DNA of 64,000 bases from Adhaeretor mobilis (lineage in GTDB: Bacteria > Planctomycetota > Planctomycetia > Pirellulales > Lacipirellulaceae), in contig NZ_CP036263.1 of NCBI RefSeq assembly GCF_007741515.1, positions 5,195,178 through 5,259,177 on the forward strand, given 5' to 3'. The notes beneath the pieces were generated by a model that had not been told where the DNA came from, did no database searches, and saw only the letters and a program-made list of their open reading frames with translations. The position numbers and the translations under genes are program-made. Positions 28,993 through 38,359 of the stretch are shown here, one piece after another; the first letter of the stretch is position 1, and the number at the start of each line of letters is the position of its first letter.

Positions 28993-30348
28993 TCATTTCT
29001 TGCTTTCATGCTTGCCGTTAACGAACTTGACCTGGTCGAGTTTGATGACCACAGCATTGGGCCATCGCTTGTTGTTGTAGATTCGTTGGGCCCGGGCAAC
29101 AGAAAGTTTCAGGCCCTCGGGCGTTTGGGTGAACCGCGACTCAACATTGGCGTCCGGGTTGTACTCAAGAACCTTGTCGTTCTGCCCAAGCACGCAGATC
29201 GTGGTGGCATCGGTGGCCTGTAGCTCGGTAAGCAAGATCTCTTTCCGCTCGCCATGCGGCCAACGCTTTTCCGGACCCGTGTGGCCTGTCACCAACACGT
29301 AGACAGAATTGCCACCCTTGGATTGTGTGTACCATACGCCTTCTTCACCAATCACGGGACACGGTCGGATGCCGCGGATTGCTTCGTCGTTGATGAACAT
29401 CCACAAACCCAGTTCTCGGAAGGTGCGTTCCTGTTCAACGGGAATCACTCCCGAAGGTTCTGGGCCTGCGTTGATTAGCAGGTTGCCCCCCTTGGCTCGG
29501 GTTTCAATCAACATATTGATCAACTTGGTCCCCGTTTTGTAATCCTCGTTGGTGGGTTTGAATTGCCATTGGCTTCCAAGAGTAAAACACGACTCCCAAG
29601 GCCCCGGCAGAGGCTCCTTGGGTAGGCGTTGCTCTGGCGTCTCCATTTCGCCGCGGGTGACAATGCATTGAGGCTGTAGCTGGTGGATGTACTTGGCTAG
29701 CTCCGGTCCTCCTTCGCCATCGAAAAACAACACATCAATGTCGCCATAGTTGCGAAACAGTTCGTCGAGTTGCTTCTTATTGTAGGCCAATAGGGCCGAC
29801 TTCTCGTTGCCTGTCGTGCCCTTTCGCCGGACGACTTCGCCGTGACGATGCAAAAAGAGGAAATCCTCTGGTGAAAAGTAGAACCCGACCTTGATGCCGT
29901 GCCGCCGGCATGCATCGACATACTTGTCTACGATGTCTTGCCCGTAGGGCGTATTCATGATGCAATAATCGGTGGTCTCAGTATCCCACATGCAGAAGCC
30001 ACTATGATGCTTGGTCGTTAGCACCATGTATTTCATGCCGGCGATCTTCGCGATCTCCATCCAATCATCCGGATCAAACTGTTTTGGATTGAACGTCTTT
30101 GGCAGCTCGTTGATAAAGCGATCAAGGTACTCCTCGGAAGCACCGACCATGGAGTGGCTAATCACTGAACCCAGCTGAGAATCGTGCGACCAATGCACGA
30201 ACATACCCAGGCCCCAGTCCATGAACTCCGCCTCCCGTTGGGGATCGTTGCGCAGAACTCCATCCCGCGAAGAGTCCTCGGAATAAGAGAGTGAGACCGA
30301 GGATAAGATCAGCAGGATTGCTACTAGCGTGGGTAGGTTGGTATTCAT
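28993..30348 (-). CDS. secreted GH29 alpha-L-fucosidase
   Basis: About 451 residues, minus strand, convergent with the interrupted sulfatase. A Sec signal peptide (hydrophobic 6-22) precedes the barrel. WGLGMFVHWS, KHHSGFCMWDT (113-123), RRHGIKVGFYFSPED and DIDVLFFDGEGG are GH29 landmarks; D210 in the last is the expected nucleophile. LLINAGPEPSG closes the catalytic domain and a C-terminal beta domain follows. The enzyme would remove terminal alpha-L-fucose with retention. It lies divergent to the second GH116-like gene, with 148 bases between the starts. With the two GH95 genes it makes fucose the best-supported sugar of the target glycan. Confidence 0.92.
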   Translation of the reverse strand: MNTNLPTLVAILLILSSVSLSYSEDSSRDGVLRNDPQREAEFMDWGLGMFVHWSHDSQLGSVISHSMVGASEEYLDRFINELPKTFNPKQFDPDDWMEIAKIAGMKYMVLTTKHHSGFCMWDTETTDYCIMNTPYGQDIVDKYVDACRRHGIKVGFYFSPEDFLFLHRHGEVVRRKGTTGNEKSALLAYNKKQLDELFRNYGDIDVLFFDGEGGPELAKYIHQLQPQCIVTRGEMETPEQRLPKEPLPGPWESCFTLGSQWQFKPTNEDYKTGTKLINMLIETRAKGGNLLINAGPEPSGVIPVEQERTFRELGLWMFINDEAIRGIRPCPVIGEEGVWYTQSKGGNSVYVLVTGHTGPEKRWPHGERKEILLTELQATDATTICVLGQNDKVLEYNPDANVESRFTQTPEGLKLSVARAQRIYNNKRWPNAVVIKLDQVKFVNGKHESKK

Positions 30349-30496
30349 GTAGAACCTTTTGTACTCAAAAAGTTTATGCGATAATGCCCCGAAGGATTCA
30401 GACCACTAGTATACTTAAGGGCGGAGCCTGTGGGCAGATGCCATCGGGAACGCGCTAGGCGGATACTGAAAAGCACTAATCTAATCGGGATGAACG

Positions 30497-33235
30497 ATGG
30501 ACAAGAAATCGGACTCCTTCAGCAATACCTGTTGCAGCGATGCCACTTCATGCAGCCCGGACCCGATGGGAAGGCGCGATTTCATCAAAGCTTCCGGGCT
30601 CACGGCCGCGATGCTGATGGTAGGCCGGACCAAGGTGATGGCTGGGCCGTTTAAGGCGGAGGACTTGGATAGCATCATTCCCGCAGACAAGAAGCTGAGC
30701 CCGGATTGGATCGCGAGCCTCTATGCGCGGGGGGAAGCGCTCAGTGCGACCGGCGACGACTTGAAGTTTATCGGGATGCCCATCAATGGGATCTGCACAG
30801 GGCAGGTTTATCTCGGCGGCGATGGCCGACTCTGGTATTGGAATTTGGATGCTACGAAGGACAAGAAGAACAACCCAAAAGGTGCTCGCTACATGCACCC
30901 GGATGAAGCACAGTCTCCCGTAGGCCAGGGCTTTGCGCTGCAAGTGGGCGGCAACGTTCATACCCTCGACTCGCATGGCTTCAACGAGGTCCGGTTCACA
31001 AATCACTATCCAATGGCAAAGGTCAACTATGCCGACGATTCTTGTCCAGTAACAGTGCAATTGGAGGCCTATACGCCTTTCATTCCGCTCAATCGTGATG
31101 AGTCCAGCTATCCGGTCATCGTCATGCGCTACACGCTGACGAACACCGACTCCACCGCCCAAGACGTTTCTATTGCCGGCTGGATCGAGAATATCTCCAA
31201 CCGCCAGTCTGCTAAGAGAGCGAAAGGGCAGGCAGCAAAGGGCCAGAAAGTCACCGTATATCGCGAGCACGATAACCTTACCACAGTCGAGTGCTCAGCA
31301 AAGTTCCAGAACGCTGCGATGGAGGACCAGCCCGACCACTGCTCGATGGCGCTGGGTATCCTTGGCAAAGAGCGGCCAGAGCTTGTAGGCCTTGAGAAGA
31401 GCCAGCCAGATGCGAAGGGCATCTTTTCATCAGATGCTGGCGCTAAGGAGGGTGAACATAGCGAACAGGACTTCAAGCAACCGGCATTCGCTTCGCTGGG
31501 CCGTAAGCTCACCCTCGCGCCGGGTGAATCTCAGGCCGTGTCATTTGCCGTCTCCTGGTGTTTTCCTCTTGTGCAGTATGGCGTTAACTTTGGACCCAAA
31601 GGAGTCGCTCTCGGTCGGAACCACTATGCAACCCTATGGCCGACAGCGGCTAAGGCTTCGGAGCAACTGGCCAGACGAGAGAAGGAGTTGTACGACACGA
31701 CCAAGGCCTGGGTGGATACCTGGTACGATTCCACCCTGCCCTATTGGTTCTTGGAACGATCGTTTATCCCGATTGACTGTGTGCAAACACAAATGGGACA
31801 GCGGGTTTTCCCCAAGGGAAGCGATACAGAAATTTACAATTTCGAAGAAGGAGTGCGATGCTGTCCTGGGAATTGCACCCACGTCTGGCACTACGCACAG
31901 GGGTTGGCCCGCATCTTCCCGATCATCGAATGCGAGAACCGCGACAAGATCGAATATGGCCTGGGCTTTGATGCGAAAACGGGGGCCATTTCCCATCGCT
32001 ATATGGGAGGGAGGTTTGGCGAAGCCATTGATGGTAACTGCGGCACGATTCTGCGCGTGCTTCGCGAAAGTCAGATGACCACGGACTACCGTTTTCTCAC
32101 GAGCATCTGGGACCGGGTGAAGCTGTCGATGGATCACGTGATTCAAAAGTGGGACCCAGAAGAAGATGGCATGCTGGCAGGCGCCCAGCACAATACCCTG
32201 GATGAGCCTTGGTTCGGGCAGGTGCATTGGTTGATCAACCTTTATCATGCGGCCCTAAAAGCCTCCGCGGTCATGGCTCGCCAGATGAAACAACCGGCGA
32301 CGGCCGAACGCTATGAGCGAATCGTAGAAAAGGGCGCACCAGCAATGGTAGATCTGCTGTGGAACGAAGAATTTGGCTACTTCATCCACAAGCCGGGGGA
32401 TGCGGATAGTGAAAAGCACGGCTCGACCAATGGCTGCCACATCGACCAGGTGCTGGGTGATTCTTGGTTACACAATGTCGGGATCGACCCGATCCTGCCA
32501 CAGGACAAAATCCGGAAGTCACTGCATGCGCTGTGGAAATATAACTTTACGCCCAATGTTGGCGCGTTCCGCAAGGTGATGACCAATGGGCGCTGGTACG
32601 CCGCGGCGGGCGATGCCGGGCTGGTGATGTGCAGCTTCCCGAATGGGAAAATCGATCCGAAGAGTGGTAAGGCGAGTTATGCCGGCTATCTCAACGAGTG
32701 CATGACCGGCTTTGAGTGGCAGGTTTCCGCCCACATGATCTGGGAGGGCATGGTGGAGAAGGGCATGGCCATCGGCAAAGCAATCTATGACCGTTATCAG
32801 CCGGAGGTTCGCAACCCGTACAACGAAGTCGAGTGTAGTGACCATTACTCGCGAGCGATGGCCTGCTATGGAGCTTACCTGGCGGCTTGCGGATATCGCT
32901 ACGACGGTCCGGAAGGCAAGCTCGCCTTCGGACCGCGACTCAGCCCAGAAAAATTCAGGGCAGCTTTCACCGCCGCCGAAGGCTGGGGCCGCTTTCATCA
33001 GTCCGTCAAAGGCGGCCGGCAGGAAAACACGATTGAACTACGTTACGGTAAACTTCACCTGAAACAGTTGGCCCTCGACTCTGCGCCCGGGACCCAAGCC
33101 GGTAAAGTCGCAATCACACTCGATGGTCGCCAACTTGATGTCCGTTCCCAAAACGACGGCCCGCGCACCGTCATTCAGTTCCCGACGGGTATGAATATGG
33201 CCGCTGGCCAAATTCTAAACGTGCAGCATGGTTAG
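30497..33235 (+). CDS. Tat-exported GH116-like glycosidase (DUF608 type, copy 2)
   Basis: About 912 residues. As in copy 1, the N-terminus has a cysteine cluster (NTCCSDATSC, 10-19) then the Tat motif GRRDFIKASG with RR at 26-27. GMPINGICTGQVYLGGDGRLWYWN opens the N-terminal domain. WYDSTLPYWFLERSFIPIDCVQTQ, FEEGVRCCPGNCTHVWHYAQG (E450/E451, one the candidate nucleophile) and NTLDEPWFG (D569, candidate acid/base) form the catalytic part. CSDHYSRAMACYGAYLAACG is shared with copy 1. The paralogue may act on another linkage of the same glycan. It heads a plus-strand run with the GH172 and DUF6786-like genes and is divergent from the GH29 gene. Confidence 0.85.
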   Translation: MDKKSDSFSNTCCSDATSCSPDPMGRRDFIKASGLTAAMLMVGRTKVMAGPFKAEDLDSIIPADKKLSPDWIASLYARGEALSATGDDLKFIGMPINGICTGQVYLGGDGRLWYWNLDATKDKKNNPKGARYMHPDEAQSPVGQGFALQVGGNVHTLDSHGFNEVRFTNHYPMAKVNYADDSCPVTVQLEAYTPFIPLNRDESSYPVIVMRYTLTNTDSTAQDVSIAGWIENISNRQSAKRAKGQAAKGQKVTVYREHDNLTTVECSAKFQNAAMEDQPDHCSMALGILGKERPELVGLEKSQPDAKGIFSSDAGAKEGEHSEQDFKQPAFASLGRKLTLAPGESQAVSFAVSWCFPLVQYGVNFGPKGVALGRNHYATLWPTAAKASEQLARREKELYDTTKAWVDTWYDSTLPYWFLERSFIPIDCVQTQMGQRVFPKGSDTEIYNFEEGVRCCPGNCTHVWHYAQGLARIFPIIECENRDKIEYGLGFDAKTGAISHRYMGGRFGEAIDGNCGTILRVLRESQMTTDYRFLTSIWDRVKLSMDHVIQKWDPEEDGMLAGAQHNTLDEPWFGQVHWLINLYHAALKASAVMARQMKQPATAERYERIVEKGAPAMVDLLWNEEFGYFIHKPGDADSEKHGSTNGCHIDQVLGDSWLHNVGIDPILPQDKIRKSLHALWKYNFTPNVGAFRKVMTNGRWYAAAGDAGLVMCSFPNGKIDPKSGKASYAGYLNECMTGFEWQVSAHMIWEGMVEKGMAIGKAIYDRYQPEVRNPYNEVECSDHYSRAMACYGAYLAACGYRYDGPEGKLAFGPRLSPEKFRAAFTAAEGWGRFHQSVKGGRQENTIELRYGKLHLKQLALDSAPGTQAGKVAITLDGRQLDVRSQNDGPRTVIQFPTGMNMAAGQILNVQHG

Positions 33236-33307
33236 CATACGAATGATGGAAAATCGGCGTGGATTTGAAAGCAAGAACAAAATGGACCAATAAAGAAGAG
33301 GATTCCA

Positions 33308-34948
33308 ATGAACATGATCTACAACATGATGGGGCTCGCTTGGTGCTGCCTGGCTATCACTGCTTTGGGCGCCATCCCGGCAGGTGCCTCCGAACCGGTC
33401 TCAATTGAGTCGTTGTTGAGCGAAATGGTCGACCGTGAGTCCGTAGCGCGCTATCCGGAAAAGAGTTTCAGGCTCAAGCAGCACAGCAGCTACAACCGCG
33501 CATCGAAAATCCCCGCAAAGGAGAAAGGCTGGTTCACCAATCACGATTACAATTCAGGGAAGAAGGATCGTAATTTCATTCGCATTGAAGAAAACAACGG
33601 TGAACAGGAATGGGTACTGATGGACCATCAGAAGCCTGGCGCCATCGTACGCACCTGGATGCCTTGGCATAATCCGAAAAACAGTGGTTCGAATATCACC
33701 ATGCGCGTCTATCTCGACGGTGCCAGCGAGCCAACACTGGAAGGCAACATGCTAGGGATGTTCGATGGCACTGGCCTGATTCCCTATCCCTTTGCCCATC
33801 CGTCGCTGCGTTCAGCCGTGAGCTTCTTCCCGATTCCCTATGCAAAAAGCTGCAAGGTGACGACAACCGCGATGCCGTTCTTTTATCAGTTCACTTTTCG
33901 GGAATATGACGAAGGTATTCCAGTAACAACCTTCACGATGGAGGACTTCGAGGCGGCCCAGGAGCTAATAGAAGAGACGGGCAAGACGCTTCTGAATCCA
34001 GTGACTGCCAGTGCGGGTGATCCATTTCGATTTAGTGCCGAGCTCGGCACTCAGGAAAAGGAGTCGCTGGACCTGCCGGCCGGGCCGGCTGCAGTGCGAG
34101 AGCTTTCCGTGAAACTGGGCAGCTATACGGATCCCAATGTCACCCGCCAGGTAGTATTGAAGATGGAGTTCGATGGCAAGGAGACGGTCTGGTGTCCCAT
34201 CGGAGATTTCTTTGGCAGCGGCATCGGGTTGAATCCATTTCAAGGATGGTATCGCAAGGTGGCTGAAGACGGCACCTTGAGTTGTCGCTGGATAATGCCC
34301 TACCAGGTAGGCGGCAAGGTATCGCTGGTTAATCTCAGCAGTGAACCTGTTCATGCCGAGCTGGAAGTGAAAACCGGCAAGTGGACCTGGGATGATCGTT
34401 CCATGTATTTCAATGCCGCTTGGCGGGGACAATCTCCTGTTCCGACACGTCCCCGTTCGGACTGGAACTATGTAACCCTCAAAGGCCGCGGTGTATACGT
34501 AGGGGACACTCTGACGATCATGAACCCCGTCGCTAATTGGTGGGGTGAAGGCGACGAAAAAATCTGGGTCGATGGCGAGGACTTTCCGTCGATCTTCGGA
34601 ACTGGAACTGAAGACTATTACGCTTATTCTTGGGGCGGGGTGAGCACTGATTTCTATGAGCATCCTTTCCATGCTCAGCCACGTGCCCATATCTATAACA
34701 AGCTAAACCGCAAGACTTCCAATGAGCGCAACACGCTGGGCCTCAGCGTAGAAACCCGCAGCCGTGCGCTCGACACGATGCCCTTTGGATCCTCTTTGCA
34801 GCTCGACATGGAGGTTTGGCACTGGACGGATTGCGACATGGGCTACGGTGTTGGAGTCTATTGGTACGGTGATGCAGAGACGGTCTCAAACCGCGCGCCG
34901 GACCCCGAAGGAGTCTTGCTTGTACCGCCAGTGGCCAATGTTGAGTGA
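33308..34948 (+). CDS. secreted GH172 (DUF2961) glycosidase
   Basis: About 546 residues; GAGGA six bases before ATG 33308 supports the start. A signal peptide ends near AGAS. The body has two jelly-roll-like halves. IVRTWMPWHNP, NGxGTGTEDYY-type motif FGTGTEDYYAYSWGG (E435) and HPFHAQPRAHIYN are characteristic of DUF2961, now GH172, whose characterised members act on alpha-fructofuranosyl or arabinofuranosyl linkages. Members work as oligomers with active sites shared between subunits. The substrate here is not evident. It follows the second GH116-like gene by 72 bases and precedes the DUF6786-like gene by 58. Confidence 0.85.
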   Translation: MNMIYNMMGLAWCCLAITALGAIPAGASEPVSIESLLSEMVDRESVARYPEKSFRLKQHSSYNRASKIPAKEKGWFTNHDYNSGKKDRNFIRIEENNGEQEWVLMDHQKPGAIVRTWMPWHNPKNSGSNITMRVYLDGASEPTLEGNMLGMFDGTGLIPYPFAHPSLRSAVSFFPIPYAKSCKVTTTAMPFFYQFTFREYDEGIPVTTFTMEDFEAAQELIEETGKTLLNPVTASAGDPFRFSAELGTQEKESLDLPAGPAAVRELSVKLGSYTDPNVTRQVVLKMEFDGKETVWCPIGDFFGSGIGLNPFQGWYRKVAEDGTLSCRWIMPYQVGGKVSLVNLSSEPVHAELEVKTGKWTWDDRSMYFNAAWRGQSPVPTRPRSDWNYVTLKGRGVYVGDTLTIMNPVANWWGEGDEKIWVDGEDFPSIFGTGTEDYYAYSWGGVSTDFYEHPFHAQPRAHIYNKLNRKTSNERNTLGLSVETRSRALDTMPFGSSLQLDMEVWHWTDCDMGYGVGVYWYGDAETVSNRAPDPEGVLLVPPVANVE

Positions 34949-35006
34949 TCTTTTCGACCTGCAGATTAGTTTTACTACCATGCTACAATTTTCTAGAAGT
35001 GATACT

Positions 35007-36269
35007 ATGAAAACCTTCACTGGATTTACACTGTTTGCCGGTCTGTTCTTGCTGGTTGGCTTGGCACCGCAACTCAAGGCTCAGGAGTCAGGATCGATGC
35101 AGAAGCGTGGAGAGTTTGCTCAGGACGTGGAATTCTTGCAATCGCATACCGATCTTGTTGTCTTGGAAAGAGGCGAGTCTGCGATTGCCATCGCGCCGTC
35201 CTATCAAGGCCGGGTGATGACGAGCACCTTTGATCGCGAGACAGGTCCGAGTTTCGGATGGATCAACCGGCCGGTTATTGAGAAGGGGCTTCTCTCCGAC
35301 GAGGAGCGGAAGGGGGAACTCGAGGAGCACATCTATGTCTTCGGCGGTGAAGAGCGATTTTGGCTTGGCCCAGAAGGCGGGCAGTTTGCTCTATACTTCA
35401 AGCCAGGTTCCAAGTTCGATTTTTCCGACTGGCATACGCCTGCGGTCATCGATACCGAACCGTTCGAGCTGGTTGAAAAGTCGAAAGATAACGTCGCTTT
35501 TCGACGCGATTGTGAATTGACGAACTACAGCGGCACCGTCTTTAAGATGGGCATCGAACGGACTGTTCGTTTGCTGGATGAAGCCGCCACCGAACAAATT
35601 GTTGGGGTCCAGCTGGCCAAAGGTATTCGCATGGTCGGCTACGAGACCGACAACCGCTTGACCAATACCGGTGAGCAACCATGGGCCCCTGAAACGGGCC
35701 TGCCGTCGATCTGGATTCTTGGCATGTACAATCCAGCGCCAAGAACCACCGTGGTCATCCCATTCAAGTCGGGATCCGATGCCGAACTTGGCCCGAAAGT
35801 GAACGACACGTACTTCGGAAAGGTTCCGCCCGAATACCTGGAGGTGGATGAGGACATCCTCTATTTCAAAGGCGATGGAACCCGTCGCGGTAAGATCGGC
35901 ATTGGTCCGAAACGCACCAAGGGCGTAGCCGGTAGCTACGATGCCGATAGCCAGGTGCTCACCATCGTCACCTATAACCAACAATCCGCGCCAAACGGCT
36001 ACGTCAATTCGATGTGGGAGCATCAGAAAGAGCCTTATGCCGGCGATGTGATCAACTCCTACAACGACGGCTCTCCTGAGCCGGGCGCTGATCCGCTAGG
36101 GCCATTCTACGAGCTTGAAACATCGTCACCCGCCGCAGCTCTCAAACCGGGGGAGACGATGCGGCATGTGCAGCGGACGATGCACTTCCACGGCACTGAA
36201 GCAGATCTCGACGTCGTTGCTGTCAAGGTACTGGGCGTCAACTTGGAGACGATCAAGGGGCAGTTCTAG
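35007..36269 (+). CDS. secreted DUF6786-like protein of unknown function
   Basis: About 420 residues from ATG 35007; the frame is open farther upstream, but the signal peptide (MKTFTGFTLFAGLFLLVGLAPQLKAQ) fixes the start, with ATG 34980 as a less likely alternative. Conserved-looking blocks are APSYQGRVMTSTF, GPSFGWINRPVIE, GGEERFWLGPEGGQFALYF and IDTEPFELVEKS. From memory these match DUF6786, a beta-rich family common in carbohydrate-degrading loci of Planctomycetota and Bacteroidota and without a known activity. It lacks an obvious lipobox. Its place in a glycosidase operon suggests carbohydrate binding or a mutarotase-like role, but that is only inference. Confidence 0.7.
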   Translation: MKTFTGFTLFAGLFLLVGLAPQLKAQESGSMQKRGEFAQDVEFLQSHTDLVVLERGESAIAIAPSYQGRVMTSTFDRETGPSFGWINRPVIEKGLLSDEERKGELEEHIYVFGGEERFWLGPEGGQFALYFKPGSKFDFSDWHTPAVIDTEPFELVEKSKDNVAFRRDCELTNYSGTVFKMGIERTVRLLDEAATEQIVGVQLAKGIRMVGYETDNRLTNTGEQPWAPETGLPSIWILGMYNPAPRTTVVIPFKSGSDAELGPKVNDTYFGKVPPEYLEVDEDILYFKGDGTRRGKIGIGPKRTKGVAGSYDADSQVLTIVTYNQQSAPNGYVNSMWEHQKEPYAGDVINSYNDGSPEPGADPLGPFYELETSSPAAALKPGETMRHVQRTMHFHGTEADLDVVAVKVLGVNLETIKGQF

Positions 36270-36515
36270 GTATTCGTCGCATGGCAGCGTCCTGCAGGGA
36301 TTATACAGGGTGGAATTCGGCAATGTTGTTGTTGGGCCGCCGACGAACAAACCCTGCAGGATCACCAAGACGACTGGAAGTAGGTCTCCTCTCGCTTTGC
36401 CAAGTTCAGATGATGTCTCCCAGCTCAACACAGTGCGCGAAGCATCTTTGTGTTGAGCAAAGATATGAACAACCTGGGGTACGAGACGATTCAATGTCCC
36501 TGACAGGAGAAAGCA

Positions 36516-38051
36516 ATGGAAACTAGTTTCTTGATGAAGAAAACGGTTTTTGCATTGGTACTGGTGTCTGGGCTCATTCCGGAAATCGCACGGGCGGAAC
36601 TGACAGTAGCATCGCCGTTCACAGACAACGCAGTATTGCAACGTGATTTGCCAGTCCCGGTCTGGGGCAATGCTGCTGCCGGGACAACCGTCACGGTGAA
36701 GTTCGCGGAACAGAAGAAGTCGGCTGTGGCCAATTCCGATGGCCGGTGGAAGGTGATGCTCGATTCCTTGCCCGCTTCATTCGACCCGCGAATACTCTCC
36801 GTCACTTCACCTGGCCATCCGAGAATCGAACTCTCGAATCTCCTTGTAGGCGAAGTTTGGATCTGTTCCGGGCAGTCGAATATGCAGTTCCCGTTGGACA
36901 GGGTACCTGAGGCCAAAGCATTGATTCCAAAGGCGAAACACATTCGCACGTTCAATGTTAAACGTACGGTGGCGTTTGCCGAACAGGACACCTGCGAGGG
37001 CGAATGGGTCGAACAGCATCCCGATAGTGCCGTGGCCTTTTCTTTTGCCTACTTTCTGGAAGAGGCTGCCGATGTTCCGGTTGGGATCATCCTGACCTGT
37101 TGGGGCAGTTCTTCTCTCGAAGCGTGGATGCCTCGCGATATAACGGAAACGGTACCGCATTTCAGGACGATGATCGATGAGTTTGATGCCGATACCAAAA
37201 CCCGGAACCGGATCGCTGCCATTCTGGAAGGGCCCAGGCCCTGGAGCAGAGGCGAAGATATCTTTTTGCGCCGCCAGTCGAATATCCTCTACAACGCCAT
37301 GATGCATCCGCTGGCTCCTTATGGCTGCCGGGGGTTGGTATGGTATCAGGGCGAGCGAAACACCCAGTCGATGTTTGGGATGTTGACTGAGCCCTGGTTC
37401 TCACGAAACTCCGGCATCTTGAAATATGGGGATACGTTCAAGGCATGGGTGCGGCGTTATCGAAAAGAGTGGGGACGTGATGATCTGCATTTTCTCGTCG
37501 TGATGCTCCCCGGCTATGGAAAGACTTTGCCGGGCGGACCGCAGGGCGGAGCCGAAAGCCCTGTTGCCCATTCCTGGGCTTGGATGCGCGAGTCACAGCT
37601 GAAGGCGCTCGATTTACCGCACACATCTGTAGTCAACACGATTGATCTGGGTCACATAAAAAACATCCGTCCCACAGACAAACTCCCCGTTGGAAAGCGA
37701 CTGGCGCTGCTTGCTGCCAGCGACGTGCTAGGGCATGACATCCAGGCGCAGGGGCCGGTGATGAAAGCGGTGGAGTGCAAAGTCAATCGCCTAGTCGTTC
37801 ACTTCGAGCATGCCGAAGGACTGAAGACGCGCGACGGGAAAGCGCCTACGGCATTCTGGGTAGCAGATGAATCCGCTCAATGGATGAAAGCCGATGCTGA
37901 GTTGAGCGGGGAATGCGTCGTGCTGAGTTCTACTGAGGTGGCAAAGCCACTCTACGTCCGCTACGCCTTTGCCGGAAAACCGAGCGTTAATTTGGTAAAC
38001 GAGGCAGGGTTGCCTGCCTACCCGTTTCGGACAGACATTTTTGATCCCTGA
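36516..38051 (+). CDS. secreted sialate-O-acetylesterase-like (SASA/CE20-type) esterase
   Basis: About 511 residues; AGGAG seven bases before ATG 36516 sets the start. Signal peptide ends near ARA. After an N-terminal beta domain, VWICSGQSNMQFPL gives the nucleophile S121, and LVWYQGERN is the family's third block. Family members usually end the catalytic triad with D-x-x-IHP; here the segment is IDLGHIKNIRPTDK, so the expected His is R385. His380 lies three residues after D377 and might substitute. The protein would remove acetyl groups from an acetylated glycan if active. It closes the plus-strand glycan run and is convergent with a sulfatase. Confidence 0.82.
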   Translation: METSFLMKKTVFALVLVSGLIPEIARAELTVASPFTDNAVLQRDLPVPVWGNAAAGTTVTVKFAEQKKSAVANSDGRWKVMLDSLPASFDPRILSVTSPGHPRIELSNLLVGEVWICSGQSNMQFPLDRVPEAKALIPKAKHIRTFNVKRTVAFAEQDTCEGEWVEQHPDSAVAFSFAYFLEEAADVPVGIILTCWGSSSLEAWMPRDITETVPHFRTMIDEFDADTKTRNRIAAILEGPRPWSRGEDIFLRRQSNILYNAMMHPLAPYGCRGLVWYQGERNTQSMFGMLTEPWFSRNSGILKYGDTFKAWVRRYRKEWGRDDLHFLVVMLPGYGKTLPGGPQGGAESPVAHSWAWMRESQLKALDLPHTSVVNTIDLGHIKNIRPTDKLPVGKRLALLAASDVLGHDIQAQGPVMKAVECKVNRLVVHFEHAEGLKTRDGKAPTAFWVADESAQWMKADAELSGECVVLSSTEVAKPLYVRYAFAGKPSVNLVNEAGLPAYPFRTDIFDP

Positions 38052-38359
38052 AAGTAGTAGGAAGTTGTGTTAGAAGAAAAGCGTGCGTGATTGATAAACA
38101 GAGTTCACGCGTGGGCGTTCGGGATCACTACCGAAGTTGGAAACAGGCACCTTTCAATCGCATAGTGGAGGGGTAATCAGTACCACAACGCTGGCACTGC
38201 TACTTTGTAATGCGATTGTCCTTGCCTCTCGGCGAGTTCACGCTCGGCTGAGTTTGGACAAGCTGCGATTTGTTCGAAAGGCTGGTTGCTTGGCAAGCGC
38301 AGCTTGCCTCTTCTCGGACTCCGTGTGATGACATTTTTGGAAGCGATCGCTATGGCCGC
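38052..38359. other. 308-bp gap between convergent genes
   Basis: It separates the esterase (plus) from the last sulfatase (minus). Apart from the hairpin at 38292-38308 nothing was recognised. A 63-residue open frame at 38137 has no family features and is rejected. Confidence 0.5.
38292..38308. terminator. hairpin between convergent genes, candidate bidirectional terminator
   Basis: GGCAAGC and GCTTGCC form a perfect 7-bp stem with a 3-base loop, followed by TCTTCT. Placement between two converging genes supports a terminator, although no long T-run is present. Confidence 0.4.

Noticed and set aside
36290..36361. Inverted repeat around CCTGCAGG in the gap before the esterase
   Set aside because: Each 10-bp arm contains an 8-bp palindrome, so the match is partly self-generated; wide spacing and no functional context.
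38137..38328. 63-residue ORF between convergent genes
   Set aside because: Overlaps a hairpin, has no conserved feature and no neighbour that would need it.
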